A DNA stretch of 59,104 nt from Syntrophorhabdaceae bacterium (GCA_026415675.1 JAOAGQ010000034.1:1-59104); one strand, 5' to 3'; counted from the stretch's first letter, positions 25,451-35,488 are shown. Translations and numbers: made by a program. Notes: generated from the sequence alone by a model not told the origin.

Positions 25451-26277
25451 TTCCCCCTCTGGTATGCGATTGAACCGGGAAACATAAGCGGCTTAAAGGC
25501 CCTCGAAATGTTGTGGAGAGATTCGGCGTGGCCTATTGTTAAAAACCCTCCCGGTTTTAATGATTCGTACATAAGGTCGATGACCTTCTTTTTTGCCTTT
25601 TCATCAAAATAGATGAGCACGTTTCTGCAAAAAATAAAATCCATACCCCTATATTTTTTATAAGCCTCCGTATCCATAAGGTTCATAAATTCGAACCTCA
25701 CATACCTCTTCACATTTTCACTGAGCTTAAAAGAACCGTTGTCCTCGCTGAAATATCTCTTAAGTATATTCCCATCCATGTTCCGTATGCTATATGGACC
25801 AAAGACCCCTCTTTTTGCCGTTTCGAGGACTTTTTGACTTATATCTGTTGCATATATAATAAAGGGGATGTTCTTCTTTGTCGTCTCCATAAGCTCAAGA
25901 AGGATAATAGCAAGGGTATAAGGTTCCTCCCCTGTTGAACACGCAGCACTCCATATCTTTATGGGGTTCACAGTAGGGGTTCCGTTCAGATAGTTTTTCT
26001 GTACGATCACTTTGAATGCATCAAGCTGAGGGGGATTGCGAAAAAAGCTCGTCTCATTGGTGGTAACCACCTCAAAGAGGTTGTTCAGTTCCTTCTTTGA
26101 CTGCTCTCCCCCGAATTTGAGATAGAGATAGTAGTCCTCATAGGTACTTAAGTTCAGTTCATTGAGCCTGTTACTTAACCTGCTTTCGAGGAGATAGGTT
26201 TTGTTTTCGGTAAAATAGATGCCTGTCTTTTCGTATATATAATCCCTTAGATGGGTAAACCCCTCTTTGCTCATCAT
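25447..26277 (-). CDS. cheR: Chemotaxis protein methyltransferase CheR
   Basis: 276 aa. It methylates glutamates of chemoreceptors with SAM. The N-terminal CheR alpha domain (about 1-70) is followed by the methyltransferase: TSFFRNPPQLD, SAACSTGEEPYTLA (SAM loop), and FCRNVLIYFD. There is no C-terminal TPR extension. It overlaps the cheY gene and follows the HEAT-repeat gene by about 10 nt. Confidence 0.95.
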   Translation of the reverse strand: MMSKEGFTHLRDYIYEKTGIYFTENKTYLLESRLSNRLNELNLSTYEDYYLYLKFGGEQSKKELNNLFEVVTTNETSFFRNPPQLDAFKVIVQKNYLNGTPTVNPIKIWSAACSTGEEPYTLAIILLELMETTKKNIPFIIYATDISQKVLETAKRGVFGPYSIRNMDGNILKRYFSEDNGSFKLSENVKRYVRFEFMNLMDTEAYKKYRGMDFIFCRNVLIYFDEKAKKKVIDLMYESLKPGGFLTIGHAESLHNISRAFKPLMFPGSIAYQRGK

Positions 26278-26287
26278 AGCTCTTCCC

Positions 26288-28123
26288 CTAACTGTTCTCC
26301 ATTCTTTCTATAGCCATCTCTGCCTCTGATCTTATGTCATCATTCGTATCGAGGACAAAGGGCATTATATGGGGGATTGCCCTTTTGTCGTTTAAATCTG
26401 CCAATGCCTTGATGCTGCCTATTTTTATTAAATCTTCCCTGTCTTTCAAACCTTTAAGAAAGATATCGAACAGATCAGGGTCTTCAAAGGAACTCAACGC
26501 CATAAGGGCATAGTATTTCGTCCACAGTTCATCGGATTGCATGAAGATATCGATCAGCCTCTCCTTGAAGATTATGAGGCGTCTGTCCTTTATAATCTTT
26601 AGAATCTCATGGGGCACATTTTTATCCATAAGGATGGATTTGAAGATCTCCATATATCTATCGTCATCGAGGAAGGCCCCCATTACCCCTATGGCAGCCT
26701 TTCTTACACTCTCCTCTCCATCCTGGAGCAATTTTTTAATAAAAGGGAGGTTTGTGCCACCGTCGAGTTTACTGGCTACAGAGAGGTAGAGCTTTCTGTC
26801 CTCAACAGAGGGACTATTGACAAGGGTCTCAACGAGTTCATGGCATCTTTCGCCGTCAAACTTTAAAAGGGTCTCAAAGGCCTTTCTCCTTACATCGAAG
26901 AAATCTCCCATGGCGATCTTTGTTATATCTTCTGTAAGGGCCTTCAAACCCATAACACCTGCGGCAATCACACCATCCCCTTTTATATGACCGTCAGGGT
27001 CATTTAAGGCCTCTTTGATTATAGAAATACCTGGGCCGTCTATAATATAGGGGGCATTTTTTATAATCTCCCTTTTCGCCTCAATCGAAGACTCTCTAAA
27101 CTTCTCTAAGAGGATATCCTCTTTTATCCTTATCCCTTTCATTGTACATGCCCTTACGATAGGTATTACATACCCCCTATCCCTATCTATCATTTCTTCG
27201 GTACGTCCCTTCCAAACATCACTCAACCCCGCAAAAATCTCTACCCCTTGAGCGTAGAACTCTTCGTCTTCTTCCTCATCGTCTACCATCTTCAGAGAAC
27301 CCAATATCGCCTCACAGGCTCGTATGTTTTTAAAGTTTGCCAAAAGCCTCAAGGTCTTTAAAGACCTCTTATCCTCATTTTCTATCGTAAACATTAGGTG
27401 CTCAAACAATTCCTCCCCTATCTTCTCCTTGAGAAGGTTGAATATCTCCTCGTCTTCCCTCTCGAGAAGCATCTTTATATAGGCCCCTCTCTTTTTTCTT
27501 CCCCATTTTTTTAATACCTTGATGATCTTCTCTATAATTTGGCCATCCCCCTGATCTATAAGGACCTCACACGCAGAGAGAGAGGCCTCCTCCTCACCTT
27601 TTTCGAAAATATTGAAAAGAGGCTCAACAATCCTTGGTCCCCCTATCTTTCCAAGACTTTCTATAGCGGAAAACTGGATCCATTCGTTATCGTTTAGTAC
27701 ACTGAGAAGGGCATCTATCGCATTCTCATCCTGTAAATCCCCAAGGGATATACAGGCTATATTCCTCACGTTATCCGATTCATCCTTCAGTTTATTTATA
27801 AGGTAGGGCAACACCCTTTCATCCTTAATCGCCCCTAATATCTCACAGGCATAGACCCTGATATCCTCATCTTTATCGTCAAGTAGGGAGGCTAAACCTT
27901 CTATGTGTTTGCTCCCTATTTTCTTTAAAATCTCAACCGCTGCCATACGAAGGGGGGTGTCTTTCGTGTATAGGAGTTCACGTACCTTTTCAACCACATC
28001 TTTTGACGGTCTTGATACGAGTTCTTCAATCACCTTTTCTCTTTCAAAGCTATCCCCTGTCTTTAGCTTTTCCATCAACTTCAGAAGTCTCTTTTCGCTT
28101 AACTTTCTCTCTTTTCTTCTCAT
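26288..28123 (-). CDS. HEAT-repeat protein inside the chemotaxis operon
   Basis: 611 aa from ATG 28123 (GAGGTGATT upstream); GTG 28129 is possible. The whole protein is a chain of helical pairs with HEAT/PBS-lyase-like repeats, most regular at about 50-200 (for example ACEILGAIKDERVLPYLI and ACISLGDLQDENAIDALL) and again at the C-terminus (ALADLNDKRAIPHIMPFV). It is very acidic and has no signal or membrane segment. Its place between cheB and cheR suggests a scaffold for chemotaxis or motor proteins; the function is unknown. Confidence 0.85.
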   Translation of the reverse strand: MRRKERKLSEKRLLKLMEKLKTGDSFEREKVIEELVSRPSKDVVEKVRELLYTKDTPLRMAAVEILKKIGSKHIEGLASLLDDKDEDIRVYACEILGAIKDERVLPYLINKLKDESDNVRNIACISLGDLQDENAIDALLSVLNDNEWIQFSAIESLGKIGGPRIVEPLFNIFEKGEEEASLSACEVLIDQGDGQIIEKIIKVLKKWGRKKRGAYIKMLLEREDEEIFNLLKEKIGEELFEHLMFTIENEDKRSLKTLRLLANFKNIRACEAILGSLKMVDDEEEDEEFYAQGVEIFAGLSDVWKGRTEEMIDRDRGYVIPIVRACTMKGIRIKEDILLEKFRESSIEAKREIIKNAPYIIDGPGISIIKEALNDPDGHIKGDGVIAAGVMGLKALTEDITKIAMGDFFDVRRKAFETLLKFDGERCHELVETLVNSPSVEDRKLYLSVASKLDGGTNLPFIKKLLQDGEESVRKAAIGVMGAFLDDDRYMEIFKSILMDKNVPHEILKIIKDRRLIIFKERLIDIFMQSDELWTKYYALMALSSFEDPDLFDIFLKGLKDREDLIKIGSIKALADLNDKRAIPHIMPFVLDTNDDIRSEAEMAIERMENS

Positions 28124-28130
28124 AATCACC

Positions 28131-29159
28131 TCATAGAATTCTTATGATCTCCTCCGCTATTTTGTCGATGGGAAGGACGGCATCTGCAATGTTTGCAGTG
28201 ACCACCGCCTTTGGCATACCGTATACAACACAGGTATCTTCATTCTGGGCAATGATATAGCCCTTCTTTGCCTTTATCTCCTTTGCACCAACTAAACCGT
28301 CGCTACCCATACCTGTTAAAATCACCCCCATGGATCTCGAACCAAAAACATCGGCTACAGATAGCATAAGGTGGTCTACCGATGGTCTGTATATGTATTT
28401 CGTCTCGTTTATAAAATCAACGCAGATATCGTTCCCCCTTCTTTTAAGGCCCATATGCGTATCCCCTGGGGCGATAAATGCAATCCCAGGCCTTATAACC
28501 TCCCCGGGCTCTGCTTCTTTAACTTTTATCATAGAAGCCGCATTTAGCCTCTGGGCAAAGGACTGGGTGAATATTTTCGGCATATGCTGGGCTATAAGTA
28601 TAGGTACCGAAAGATCCTCCGGTAAAGAGGTTATGATATGCTGCAGGGCCGGAGGACCCCCTGTTGATGCCCCGATAGCTATTACAGAATGGTTTCTCGA
28701 TGTATCTTTCTTAAGAACCGCAGGTTTATCGGGCCTTCTAATTCTATTGAGTAATAACCTTACCTTGTTTTTTGCCACGGCCTTTACCTTGTTTATAAGC
28801 TCATTCTCCCTTGTAGAAATATTTAGGGAAACATTGGAGAAATCTTTTGTGATAAAGTCTGAGGCCCCGATACTTAAGGCCTCCATCGTGATGTCCGCCC
28901 CCTCTTTCGTTAATGCACTGAACATGATAACCGGAAGCTTATACTTATCCATTATATGTTTTAGGGCCTCAATTCCATTCATAACAGGCATTTCTATATC
29001 AAGGGTAACAACATCGGGTTTGAGTTCCTCCACCTTCTCGAGGGCCTCAAGACCGTTTCTCGCGGTCCCCACCACCTTTATGCCTTCATCCTTCTCCAGC
29101 ATCCTCGATATGGCGTTTCTCATAAAAGCAGAGTCATCAACAACAAGAACCTTAATCAT
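28131..29159 (-). CDS. cheB: Chemotaxis response regulator / methylesterase CheB
   Basis: 342 aa. The receiver (about 1-120; VVDDSAFMRN, TLDIEMPVMNG with the acceptor Asp) is linked to the methylesterase (about 150-340) with the catalytic Ser in IGASTGGPPAL, His in AQHMP and Asp in TGMGSDG. It removes methyl or amide groups from receptors and counters CheR. It overlaps the upstream HDOD gene by 8 nt and is followed after one base by the HEAT gene. Confidence 0.96.
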   Translation of the reverse strand: MIKVLVVDDSAFMRNAISRMLEKDEGIKVVGTARNGLEALEKVEELKPDVVTLDIEMPVMNGIEALKHIMDKYKLPVIMFSALTKEGADITMEALSIGASDFITKDFSNVSLNISTRENELINKVKAVAKNKVRLLLNRIRRPDKPAVLKKDTSRNHSVIAIGASTGGPPALQHIITSLPEDLSVPILIAQHMPKIFTQSFAQRLNAASMIKVKEAEPGEVIRPGIAFIAPGDTHMGLKRRGNDICVDFINETKYIYRPSVDHLMLSVADVFGSRSMGVILTGMGSDGLVGAKEIKAKKGYIIAQNEDTCVVYGMPKAVVTANIADAVLPIDKIAEEIIRIL

Positions 29160-30039
29160 ATGTCTGCTCCGTTATCATATCTGTCATATTCAATACCCCT
29201 TTCAGGTTGTTGTGGATCGTTTCAAAAAAATCGAGTTCCTCTTTGGGAGAGGAAAGCTCTTTAATATTTGAGACCTCTTCCAAAAACCCTCTATGACTCA
29301 ATATAAACTCATCCAAACCCATGCTGCCACCCTTAGACTCTACCTTTTTTGCCAGCCTGTTTGCTATATACAAAACGGCAATGTTCCCCTTTGATTCTAT
29401 TACCCTGTCGGGAAAGTGGTGAAATTTCACCGCTTCTGTAATAGCCTCCGGTATGTTCCAGATTTCAAGTAGAAGTCCCCCGAGATAACCGTGATCCATA
29501 GACATTATCTCCCTTTCCGCATCCACCCTGGCTATGGATTTCTCTTCCATCAATTCCCGTATGGCGACCCATTCTCTTTTAAAATATCTGTAGAGGACAA
29601 TTATTCCGAGATCATGGATGACCCCACTTACGTAAACTTCGTTTGGGTTACCCAAATTCAACGTTTCACTTAGACCCTTTCCTATGGCCCCCGTTGTCAG
29701 GGAATGGTTTATATATTTAACCCTGTCAAAATTTTTATCCCTTTCATCAATCAGGGAGAGAAAAGGCATCTGTAGAATAATGAGCGAGAGTTGTCCGAAC
29801 CCGATAACGGCAATGGCATGTTCTATGCTCGATATCCTTCTAAAATTTTTCGTTCCATAATAGGCGCTGTTGGCGATCCTCAAAACTTCACTCACCAGAG
29901 AAGGATCCAGATGCTGGGCAACATCAGAGGCAGAACTCAAAGGATTCTCTATAATATCCATCACCTCTCTCACAATATTGGGAAAAGTAGGAAGTAGTTC
30001 TATCTTTTTAAGCTCCCCAATCACACTCTGCTCATCCAT
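29152..30039 (-). CDS. HDOD-domain protein
   Basis: About 295 aa. An HDOD domain covers about residues 10-210: LLPTFPNIVREVMDII, then HDLGIIVLYRYF and FHHFPDRV, a related but catalytically incomplete HD fold. The ATG 30039 is preferred over the TTG two codons earlier. HDOD proteins are signalling and output modules often found with flagellar genes, but the biochemical role is not established. It sits between fliA and cheB. Confidence 0.86.
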   Translation of the reverse strand: MDEQSVIGELKKIELLPTFPNIVREVMDIIENPLSSASDVAQHLDPSLVSEVLRIANSAYYGTKNFRRISSIEHAIAVIGFGQLSLIILQMPFLSLIDERDKNFDRVKYINHSLTTGAIGKGLSETLNLGNPNEVYVSGVIHDLGIIVLYRYFKREWVAIRELMEEKSIARVDAEREIMSMDHGYLGGLLLEIWNIPEAITEAVKFHHFPDRVIESKGNIAVLYIANRLAKKVESKGGSMGLDEFILSHRGFLEEVSNIKELSSPKEELDFFETIHNNLKGVLNMTDMITEQTYD

Positions 30040-30085
30040 AAACAACCTTAATAATTTATCGAATAATCAGAAATAAACTTTAGCG

Positions 30086-30814
30086 TTATACTATTTTTTT
30101 CATCGCTGTCCGTAGATTAAGAATCGCCTGGGAGTGTATCTGACATACCCTTGCCTCTGTTATATTAAGGGCCTCCGCGATCTCTTTCATATTCATATCC
30201 TCCCGATAGTATAGACTCAAAACAAGTTTCTGTTTTTCCGGCAGTTTGTCTATCTCTCTTCCGAGGATCTCCTCTATTTCTCTTATCTCCGCAGATGACT
30301 CAGGGTTTTCCCCTTCATTCGTTGCGTAAAGAAATACCTTTTCTCTGTCATCACCCATAATCTCATTCAGATCATCGATGCTAAAGACGGAAAGGTTTCT
30401 GTAATCCTTTATTAAGGAGAGATAATCATCGACATCCATGTTCATGGCCTCTGCGACTTCCTCTTCTCGAGGATACCTTCCAAGCTTACCCTCAAGGGTT
30501 CCTATTGCCTCTTCAAGACGCTTTGACTTTGCCCTTGCACTCCTCGGGAACCAATCCCTTGCCCTAAGCTCATCTATCATCGCCCCTCTTATCCTCATAT
30601 AGGCAAAGGTATTGAGCTTTGCCCCCCTTCCAGGATCATACTTTTCTATCGCCTCGAGAAGACCTATTACCCCTGCTGATATAAGGTCATCTATAATGGT
30701 CTCATCATCGCTTCCTTTTGAAACCTTATATGCGAGATGTTTTATGACAGGGATAAACTCTTCTATTATCCTCTCCCTATCATCTTCTATATATCTTGCA
30801 TACCCGTTTCTCAT
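30086..30814 (-). CDS. fliA: Flagellar sigma factor sigma28 (FliA)
   Basis: 242 aa, FliA length. Region 2 ([38 protein letters not shown]), region 3 and region 4 (KLVLSLYYREDMNMKEIAEALNITEARVCQI) are all present. It should direct late flagellar and chemotaxis genes. Two good sigma28 promoters (57202-57228 and 58929-58955) lie in the same window. It follows flhG directly, the common order. No anti-sigma factor flgM is in the window. Confidence 0.95.
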   Translation of the reverse strand: MRNGYARYIEDDRERIIEEFIPVIKHLAYKVSKGSDDETIIDDLISAGVIGLLEAIEKYDPGRGAKLNTFAYMRIRGAMIDELRARDWFPRSARAKSKRLEEAIGTLEGKLGRYPREEEVAEAMNMDVDDYLSLIKDYRNLSVFSIDDLNEIMGDDREKVFLYATNEGENPESSAEIREIEEILGREIDKLPEKQKLVLSLYYREDMNMKEIAEALNITEARVCQIHSQAILNLRTAMKKIV

Positions 30815-30820
30815 TATTAC

Positions 30821-31564
30821 TCAGCCTGCCACCTTATGGCATATCTTTATCAACTCTTTCGTGGAGGCTGCGTCCGGATAAGCCTCCACCCATAGCCTCT
30901 GTTTTTTTGTGGCGATACCAATATTTCTGTCCAGGGGTATAAAACCTACGAAGTCAAGGTATACATTTAAAAATCTATCTGTCACAGAAAGGATCTTTTT
31001 AAAAACCTCGATGGCTTCCCCCTCATCTTTCACCATATTGACTATGATGCCAAAATCCTCTCTACCGGTCTTTTTTGAAAGCACCTTTATCACCGCATAT
31101 GAGTCTGTTATGCTTGCAGGATCCGGTGTAATAACAACAAAGACCTTCTCGCTGATCGAGTTGAAATATATAACATTTGAAGAGATGCCCGCCGAGGTAT
31201 CTATAAGAAAAAAGTCACAATTGGGCAACTCTTGAAAGGAATTATAGAGCATATTCTTCTCCCTCATGGAGAGGTTTGAAAGTTCGCTTATACCTGAAGA
31301 CCCCGGTATAATCCTTATGCCACAGGGCCCCTCCATTATAATCTCTCCGATCGTCTTTCTCCCTTCTAAAAAATCCATAATGTTATACTTAGGCACCATA
31401 CCGAACATTATGTCTATGTTGCCCAGGGAGAGATCCGCATCGAAAATGTAGGTAGAAGAGTTGTTTGCCCCCAGTATATAGGCCATATTGGATACGATGG
31501 ACGATTTACCAACCCCACCTTTTCCGCTTGTTATTGTTATAGTCCTTTTTTTATTGTTCACCAT
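30821..31564 (-). CDS. flhG: MinD-like ATPase FlhG
   Basis: 247 aa. The deviant Walker A TSGKGGVGKSS is at the N-terminus, with IFDADLSLGNIDIMFG (Walker A') and LIDTSAGI (Walker B). FlhG limits flagellar number and position, usually by acting on the GTPase FlhF. Here flhF is missing from its normal place between flhA and flhG, so this protein may control flagella in another way, or flhF lies elsewhere. Confidence 0.93.
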   Translation of the reverse strand: MVNNKKRTITITSGKGGVGKSSIVSNMAYILGANNSSTYIFDADLSLGNIDIMFGMVPKYNIMDFLEGRKTIGEIIMEGPCGIRIIPGSSGISELSNLSMREKNMLYNSFQELPNCDFFLIDTSAGISSNVIYFNSISEKVFVVITPDPASITDSYAVIKVLSKKTGREDFGIIVNMVKDEGEAIEVFKKILSVTDRFLNVYLDFVGFIPLDRNIGIATKKQRLWVEAYPDAASTKELIKICHKVAG

Positions 31565-31590
31565 CTCTTCTCCTCAAAGAACTGATATTA

Positions 31591-33654
31591 CTAACCATCA
31601 CTCAGTTTAATCACACCTATAGTCTGGATCTTTATCTGGGGGGGGATCTCATTATGGGAGATCACGGTAATCCCCTGGATATACCTTTCCAAGAATCGTC
31701 TTAACCTTCCCCTTACCGCCGGATGAACGAGAAGGACCGGATGGACATTCTGCATTAATGCCTTCTTTGACTCAGCCCCTACCTTTTCTATGAGTTTTTG
31801 ACTGAAGGCAAGGTCAAATGTAAAGAGCCCCCCCTGTTCAGGGGACTGGAGGCTACTTATAATCTTCTCTTCCAGGACCTTTTCAAAGATAATGATACTC
31901 AATATGCCATCGACGAGATAAGGTTTTAGAATGCTCCTCGACAGCCTCTGTCTTACAAACTCTGTGATTAAATCAGGGTCTCTGACGCTGGATGAGGCAT
32001 CCGCTATTGCCTCAAGAATCGTCACGAGATCCCTTATGGAAACCTGTTCCCTTAAAAGATTCTGGAGCACCTTTTGAATGACCCCCATGTTAAGCTGTGC
32101 CTGGTTTATCTCCTCGACGACCTTCTGGTGGGTACCGACAATAGTCTCTATTAATTTCTGCGTTTCCTGTCTGGTGAGGAGCTCATGGGAATTATTCCTT
32201 ATGATTTCCGTAAGATGGGTAACGATTATTGTGGGGTGGTCTACAACGGTAAAACCGGAGGCGATACATTTTTCCCTATCCTTCTCTTTTACCCAGATGG
32301 CATCAAGGTTAAACACAGGTTCTTTTGTGGGTACACCGTCGATATTCAACTCTCTATCCTCTGAACCCATGGCGAGGACATGACCTAAAAGCAACTCCCC
32401 TCTGCCCATCTCAATACCTTTCAGCATAATCACATACTCCCCCGCCTTCAACTGGAGGTTGTCCCTTAGTTTCATCGGCGGGACGACTATGCCCAGCTCA
32501 TGGGCTATCTGTTTTCTCATCCCCCTTATCTTGTCAAGGAGTTCTCCCCCCTGTTCCACATCAACGATAGGGACAAGGCCATATCCTATCTCAAGTTCAA
32601 GAATTTCAAGGGGTTGGATTAGCTCTGCCTTTTCCTGTTCGGAAGCAGGCATCTCAGGAGTAATCCCCTGGGGCTCTGCGATTTTCTGTTTTTTCATCAC
32701 ATACCCCATACCAAAGGTGAAGGTAGACAGGATGAGAAAAGGTACAAGGGGTATCCCTGGAACCATACCGAGGGAGAAGATCACAACAGAGGCGAGTACC
32801 ATTGCCTTGGGCTGGGTCAGCATCTGCTCGATTACATCCCTGCCGAGATTTGACTCCCCTGCGGCCCTTGTAACTATTATACCTGCCGCGGTAGAGGTAA
32901 GTAGAGCAGGTATCTGGCTTACAAGCCCATCACCAATTGTCAGTATGGTGTATATGGAGAGGGCATCATCAAAGGACATGCCCTTCTGTATAACCCCTAT
33001 GATCAACCCCCCTATAATATTCACGAAAATTATGATGATGCCGGCAATTGCATCCCCCCTTACAAACTTACTGGCACCGTCCATAGCACCGTAAAAATCT
33101 GCCTCAAGCTCAACCCTTTCCCTTCTTTTTCTCGCCTCGAGGTCGTTTATCAACCCTGCATTCAGATCCGCATCGATACTCATCTGTTTTCCCGGTAATG
33201 CGTCAAGGGTAAAACGGGCAGCAACCTCTGCCACCCTGCCGGCCCCTTTAGTGATAACCACAAAATTAATAACGACGAGAATCAGAAAGACCACCGCCCC
33301 AACCACATAGTTCCCGCCGACTATGAAAGTACCAAAGGCCTTTATTATCCTCCCTGCGGCGTGGGCCCCCTCATCACCGTGGACAAGGATAAGACGGGTT
33401 GAGGCTATATTCAACGACAACCTAAAGAGGGTGGTTATAAGCAGTATGGAGGGGAATACGGAGAAGTCGAGGGGTTTCTGTATGTACATACCGATAAAAA
33501 GGATCAGAAGGGAGATGGAGATGCTTAAGGTAAGAAAGATATCTATAAAGAAGCTCGTCAAAGGCACGATCATGATGAGTATGACAAATACGATGCTAAT
33601 AGCTATGAAGATATCGCTCTTGAGCTTAATGAGGGATAGAATCCTGCCCATCAT
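31591..33654 (-). CDS. flhA: Flagellar export apparatus protein FlhA
   Basis: 687 aa. About eight transmembrane segments in residues 15-310, including FPSILLITTLFRLSLNIAST, then a large cytoplasmic domain that docks chaperone-substrate complexes. It forms the gate ring of the flagellar type III secretion system. It overlaps flhB by ATGA and is followed by flhG after 26 nt. Confidence 0.97.
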   Translation of the reverse strand: MMGRILSLIKLKSDIFIAISIVFVILIMIVPLTSFFIDIFLTLSISISLLILFIGMYIQKPLDFSVFPSILLITTLFRLSLNIASTRLILVHGDEGAHAAGRIIKAFGTFIVGGNYVVGAVVFLILVVINFVVITKGAGRVAEVAARFTLDALPGKQMSIDADLNAGLINDLEARKRRERVELEADFYGAMDGASKFVRGDAIAGIIIIFVNIIGGLIIGVIQKGMSFDDALSIYTILTIGDGLVSQIPALLTSTAAGIIVTRAAGESNLGRDVIEQMLTQPKAMVLASVVIFSLGMVPGIPLVPFLILSTFTFGMGYVMKKQKIAEPQGITPEMPASEQEKAELIQPLEILELEIGYGLVPIVDVEQGGELLDKIRGMRKQIAHELGIVVPPMKLRDNLQLKAGEYVIMLKGIEMGRGELLLGHVLAMGSEDRELNIDGVPTKEPVFNLDAIWVKEKDREKCIASGFTVVDHPTIIVTHLTEIIRNNSHELLTRQETQKLIETIVGTHQKVVEEINQAQLNMGVIQKVLQNLLREQVSIRDLVTILEAIADASSSVRDPDLITEFVRQRLSRSILKPYLVDGILSIIIFEKVLEEKIISSLQSPEQGGLFTFDLAFSQKLIEKVGAESKKALMQNVHPVLLVHPAVRGRLRRFLERYIQGITVISHNEIPPQIKIQTIGVIKLSDG

Positions 33655-34715
33655 TCCAGTATCCTCTTCTTCTGCTTATACACCTGTGCGAGGAGCTCTG
33701 CCACAACCATATAAAATTCCTCGGGAAGATACTGACCCACCTTAACGGAATAGAAAAGGGCCCTCGCAAGGGGTTTATTCTCTTTTATCGGTACGTTATG
33801 TATCAAAGCCATCCTTTTGATCTTCTCCGCCACAAATCCTGCCCCTTTTGCCACAATCTTTGGCGCATGCATCTTCGATGGAGTATACATTATGGCAATA
33901 GCAAATGTTGTAGGGTTTGTAATAACGAGATCCGCCTTCTTTACATCCTCTATCATCCTGTGCCGGGCCATCTCCCTCTGGAGGCTCCTTATCCTCGACT
34001 TCACAAGGGGATTTCCCTCCCTCTCCTTTATCTCCTCCTTTATCTCCTGATGGGTCATCATAAGATCTTTTTTATGCTGCCATTTTTGAAAAAGGAGGTC
34101 TAAGCCTGCTATAAAGATAAGAACGACACTCACTTTGATCGCAAGCTTGAAGGAGATCCTCCCTATATAAGAGATGGTATCCTGGAGTTCGTTCCCCGAC
34201 AGCGATATGAGGGTGGGCAACTCATTTGTTATAATGGAATAGCATATATATGAGAGGACGATGATCTTTGCTATGGATTTTAGTGTTTCTACGGCAGACC
34301 TCTTTGAAAATAGCTTCTTAATACCTGCAAGGGGGTTTATTGTCTCAAGGTTGATCTTAAGTGCCTCTGTGCTCCATACAAAACCTGTTTGAACAAATGT
34401 TCCGAAGAAAGATACAGCCATAAAAAGGGCAAAGACAGGTACGACGAGCCAGAGCCATTTAATCGCCCCTACCGATAATATGTGGTTGATATTTAAGAGG
34501 TTCACATCGAGATTTACGTTTCTCACATAGCCCGTATAGACCTTAAAGAGTTCTTCAAACCCTTTAGATAGGGTAAAATAGAGAAAGAGGGATGAAAACA
34601 GAATCAGTATACAGGAGGAGAGTTCCCTTGACTGGGCTATCTGCCCTTTCTTTTTCGCATCCTCAAGTCTCTTCTCTGTTGGTTGTTCTGTTTTTTCCTG
34701 AAATGTATCGGCCAT
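33651..34715 (-). CDS. flhB: Flagellar export switch protein FlhB
   Basis: 354 aa. Four transmembrane segments (about 30-210) and a C-terminal cytoplasmic domain that switches export from rod/hook to filament subunits after self-cleavage. The cleavage motif is N-P-T-T (in ITNPTTFAIAIMY) where nearly all FlhB/YscU proteins have N-P-T-H. Asn and Pro are kept, so cleavage may still occur but possibly with altered rate. The N-terminal EKTEQPTEKRLEDA is typical. Confidence 0.96.
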   Translation of the reverse strand: MADTFQEKTEQPTEKRLEDAKKKGQIAQSRELSSCILILFSSLFLYFTLSKGFEELFKVYTGYVRNVNLDVNLLNINHILSVGAIKWLWLVVPVFALFMAVSFFGTFVQTGFVWSTEALKINLETINPLAGIKKLFSKRSAVETLKSIAKIIVLSYICYSIITNELPTLISLSGNELQDTISYIGRISFKLAIKVSVVLIFIAGLDLLFQKWQHKKDLMMTHQEIKEEIKEREGNPLVKSRIRSLQREMARHRMIEDVKKADLVITNPTTFAIAIMYTPSKMHAPKIVAKGAGFVAEKIKRMALIHNVPIKENKPLARALFYSVKVGQYLPEEFYMVVAELLAQVYKQKKRILE

Positions 34716-34718
34716 TGT

Positions 34719-35486
34719 TTATACCATCATCCTCATAAGTCTTAAAATCTCCCCCTCTAAACCCCTGAAAAGCCCATCTATCGCCGAGACTGTAAAACTC
34801 ATCGAAAAAGATAACACCATGAAGGCAATCAGAATCTTCATGGGCATACCCTCTATAAATATGTTCATCTGTGGTAATAGCCTTGATAGTAACCCAAGGG
34901 AAAGCTCAACTACAAAAAGGGTAGCAATAACAGGCGCCCCTATCTTCATACCTACCGAAAATATTTTCCCTACCCCATTTATTAGATATCTCAAAATCCC
35001 TTCGTTTAACGATAAGGTACCAATAGGCACCTCCCTGAAACTCAAAAATATCCCTTTTATCAGACTGTGGTGGCCATCAATAGAAAAAAATACAAAAATG
35101 GCGAGTATATTCTGTAGTTGTTCAATAACGGAAATCTGGGTCATGCTTAAGGGATCCATAAACCTCGCAAAACTGAAGCCTGTCTGGAGAGATATGATCT
35201 CCCCTGCTCCATAAACCATAAAGAAGAGGATTCTAACAAAAAAACCTATGGTGAGCCCTATAAAGACCTCCTTCATTACAAGCAACATAAGAAAATAGGG
35301 ACCTTCCCCTTCCCCAATATCGACGTTTATCCAATCGATAAGGAGATAAGTGATGGCAAGGGAGAGGCCTGCTTTGAAGAGGGCAGAGACTGCCCTTGAT
35401 GAAAAAATAGGTAAAAGCCAGAGTATAGATATGACCCTGAAAAAGATGAGGATAAATTTTACGCTTAAGAAACCTATATCTCCCAT
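34719..35486 (-). CDS. fliR: Flagellar export protein FliR
   Basis: 255 aa, mostly hydrophobic, with about six predicted transmembrane stretches. It forms the export gate with FliP and FliQ. Recognisable by SSRAVSALFKAGLSLAIT near the N-terminus, GEIISLQTGFSFA in the middle and by its place between fliQ and flhB. Confidence 0.95.
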   Translation of the reverse strand: MGDIGFLSVKFILIFFRVISILWLLPIFSSRAVSALFKAGLSLAITYLLIDWINVDIGEGEGPYFLMLLVMKEVFIGLTIGFFVRILFFMVYGAGEIISLQTGFSFARFMDPLSMTQISVIEQLQNILAIFVFFSIDGHHSLIKGIFLSFREVPIGTLSLNEGILRYLINGVGKIFSVGMKIGAPVIATLFVVELSLGLLSRLLPQMNIFIEGMPMKILIAFMVLSFSMSFTVSAIDGLFRGLEGEILRLMRMMV

Positions 35487-35488
35487 CT

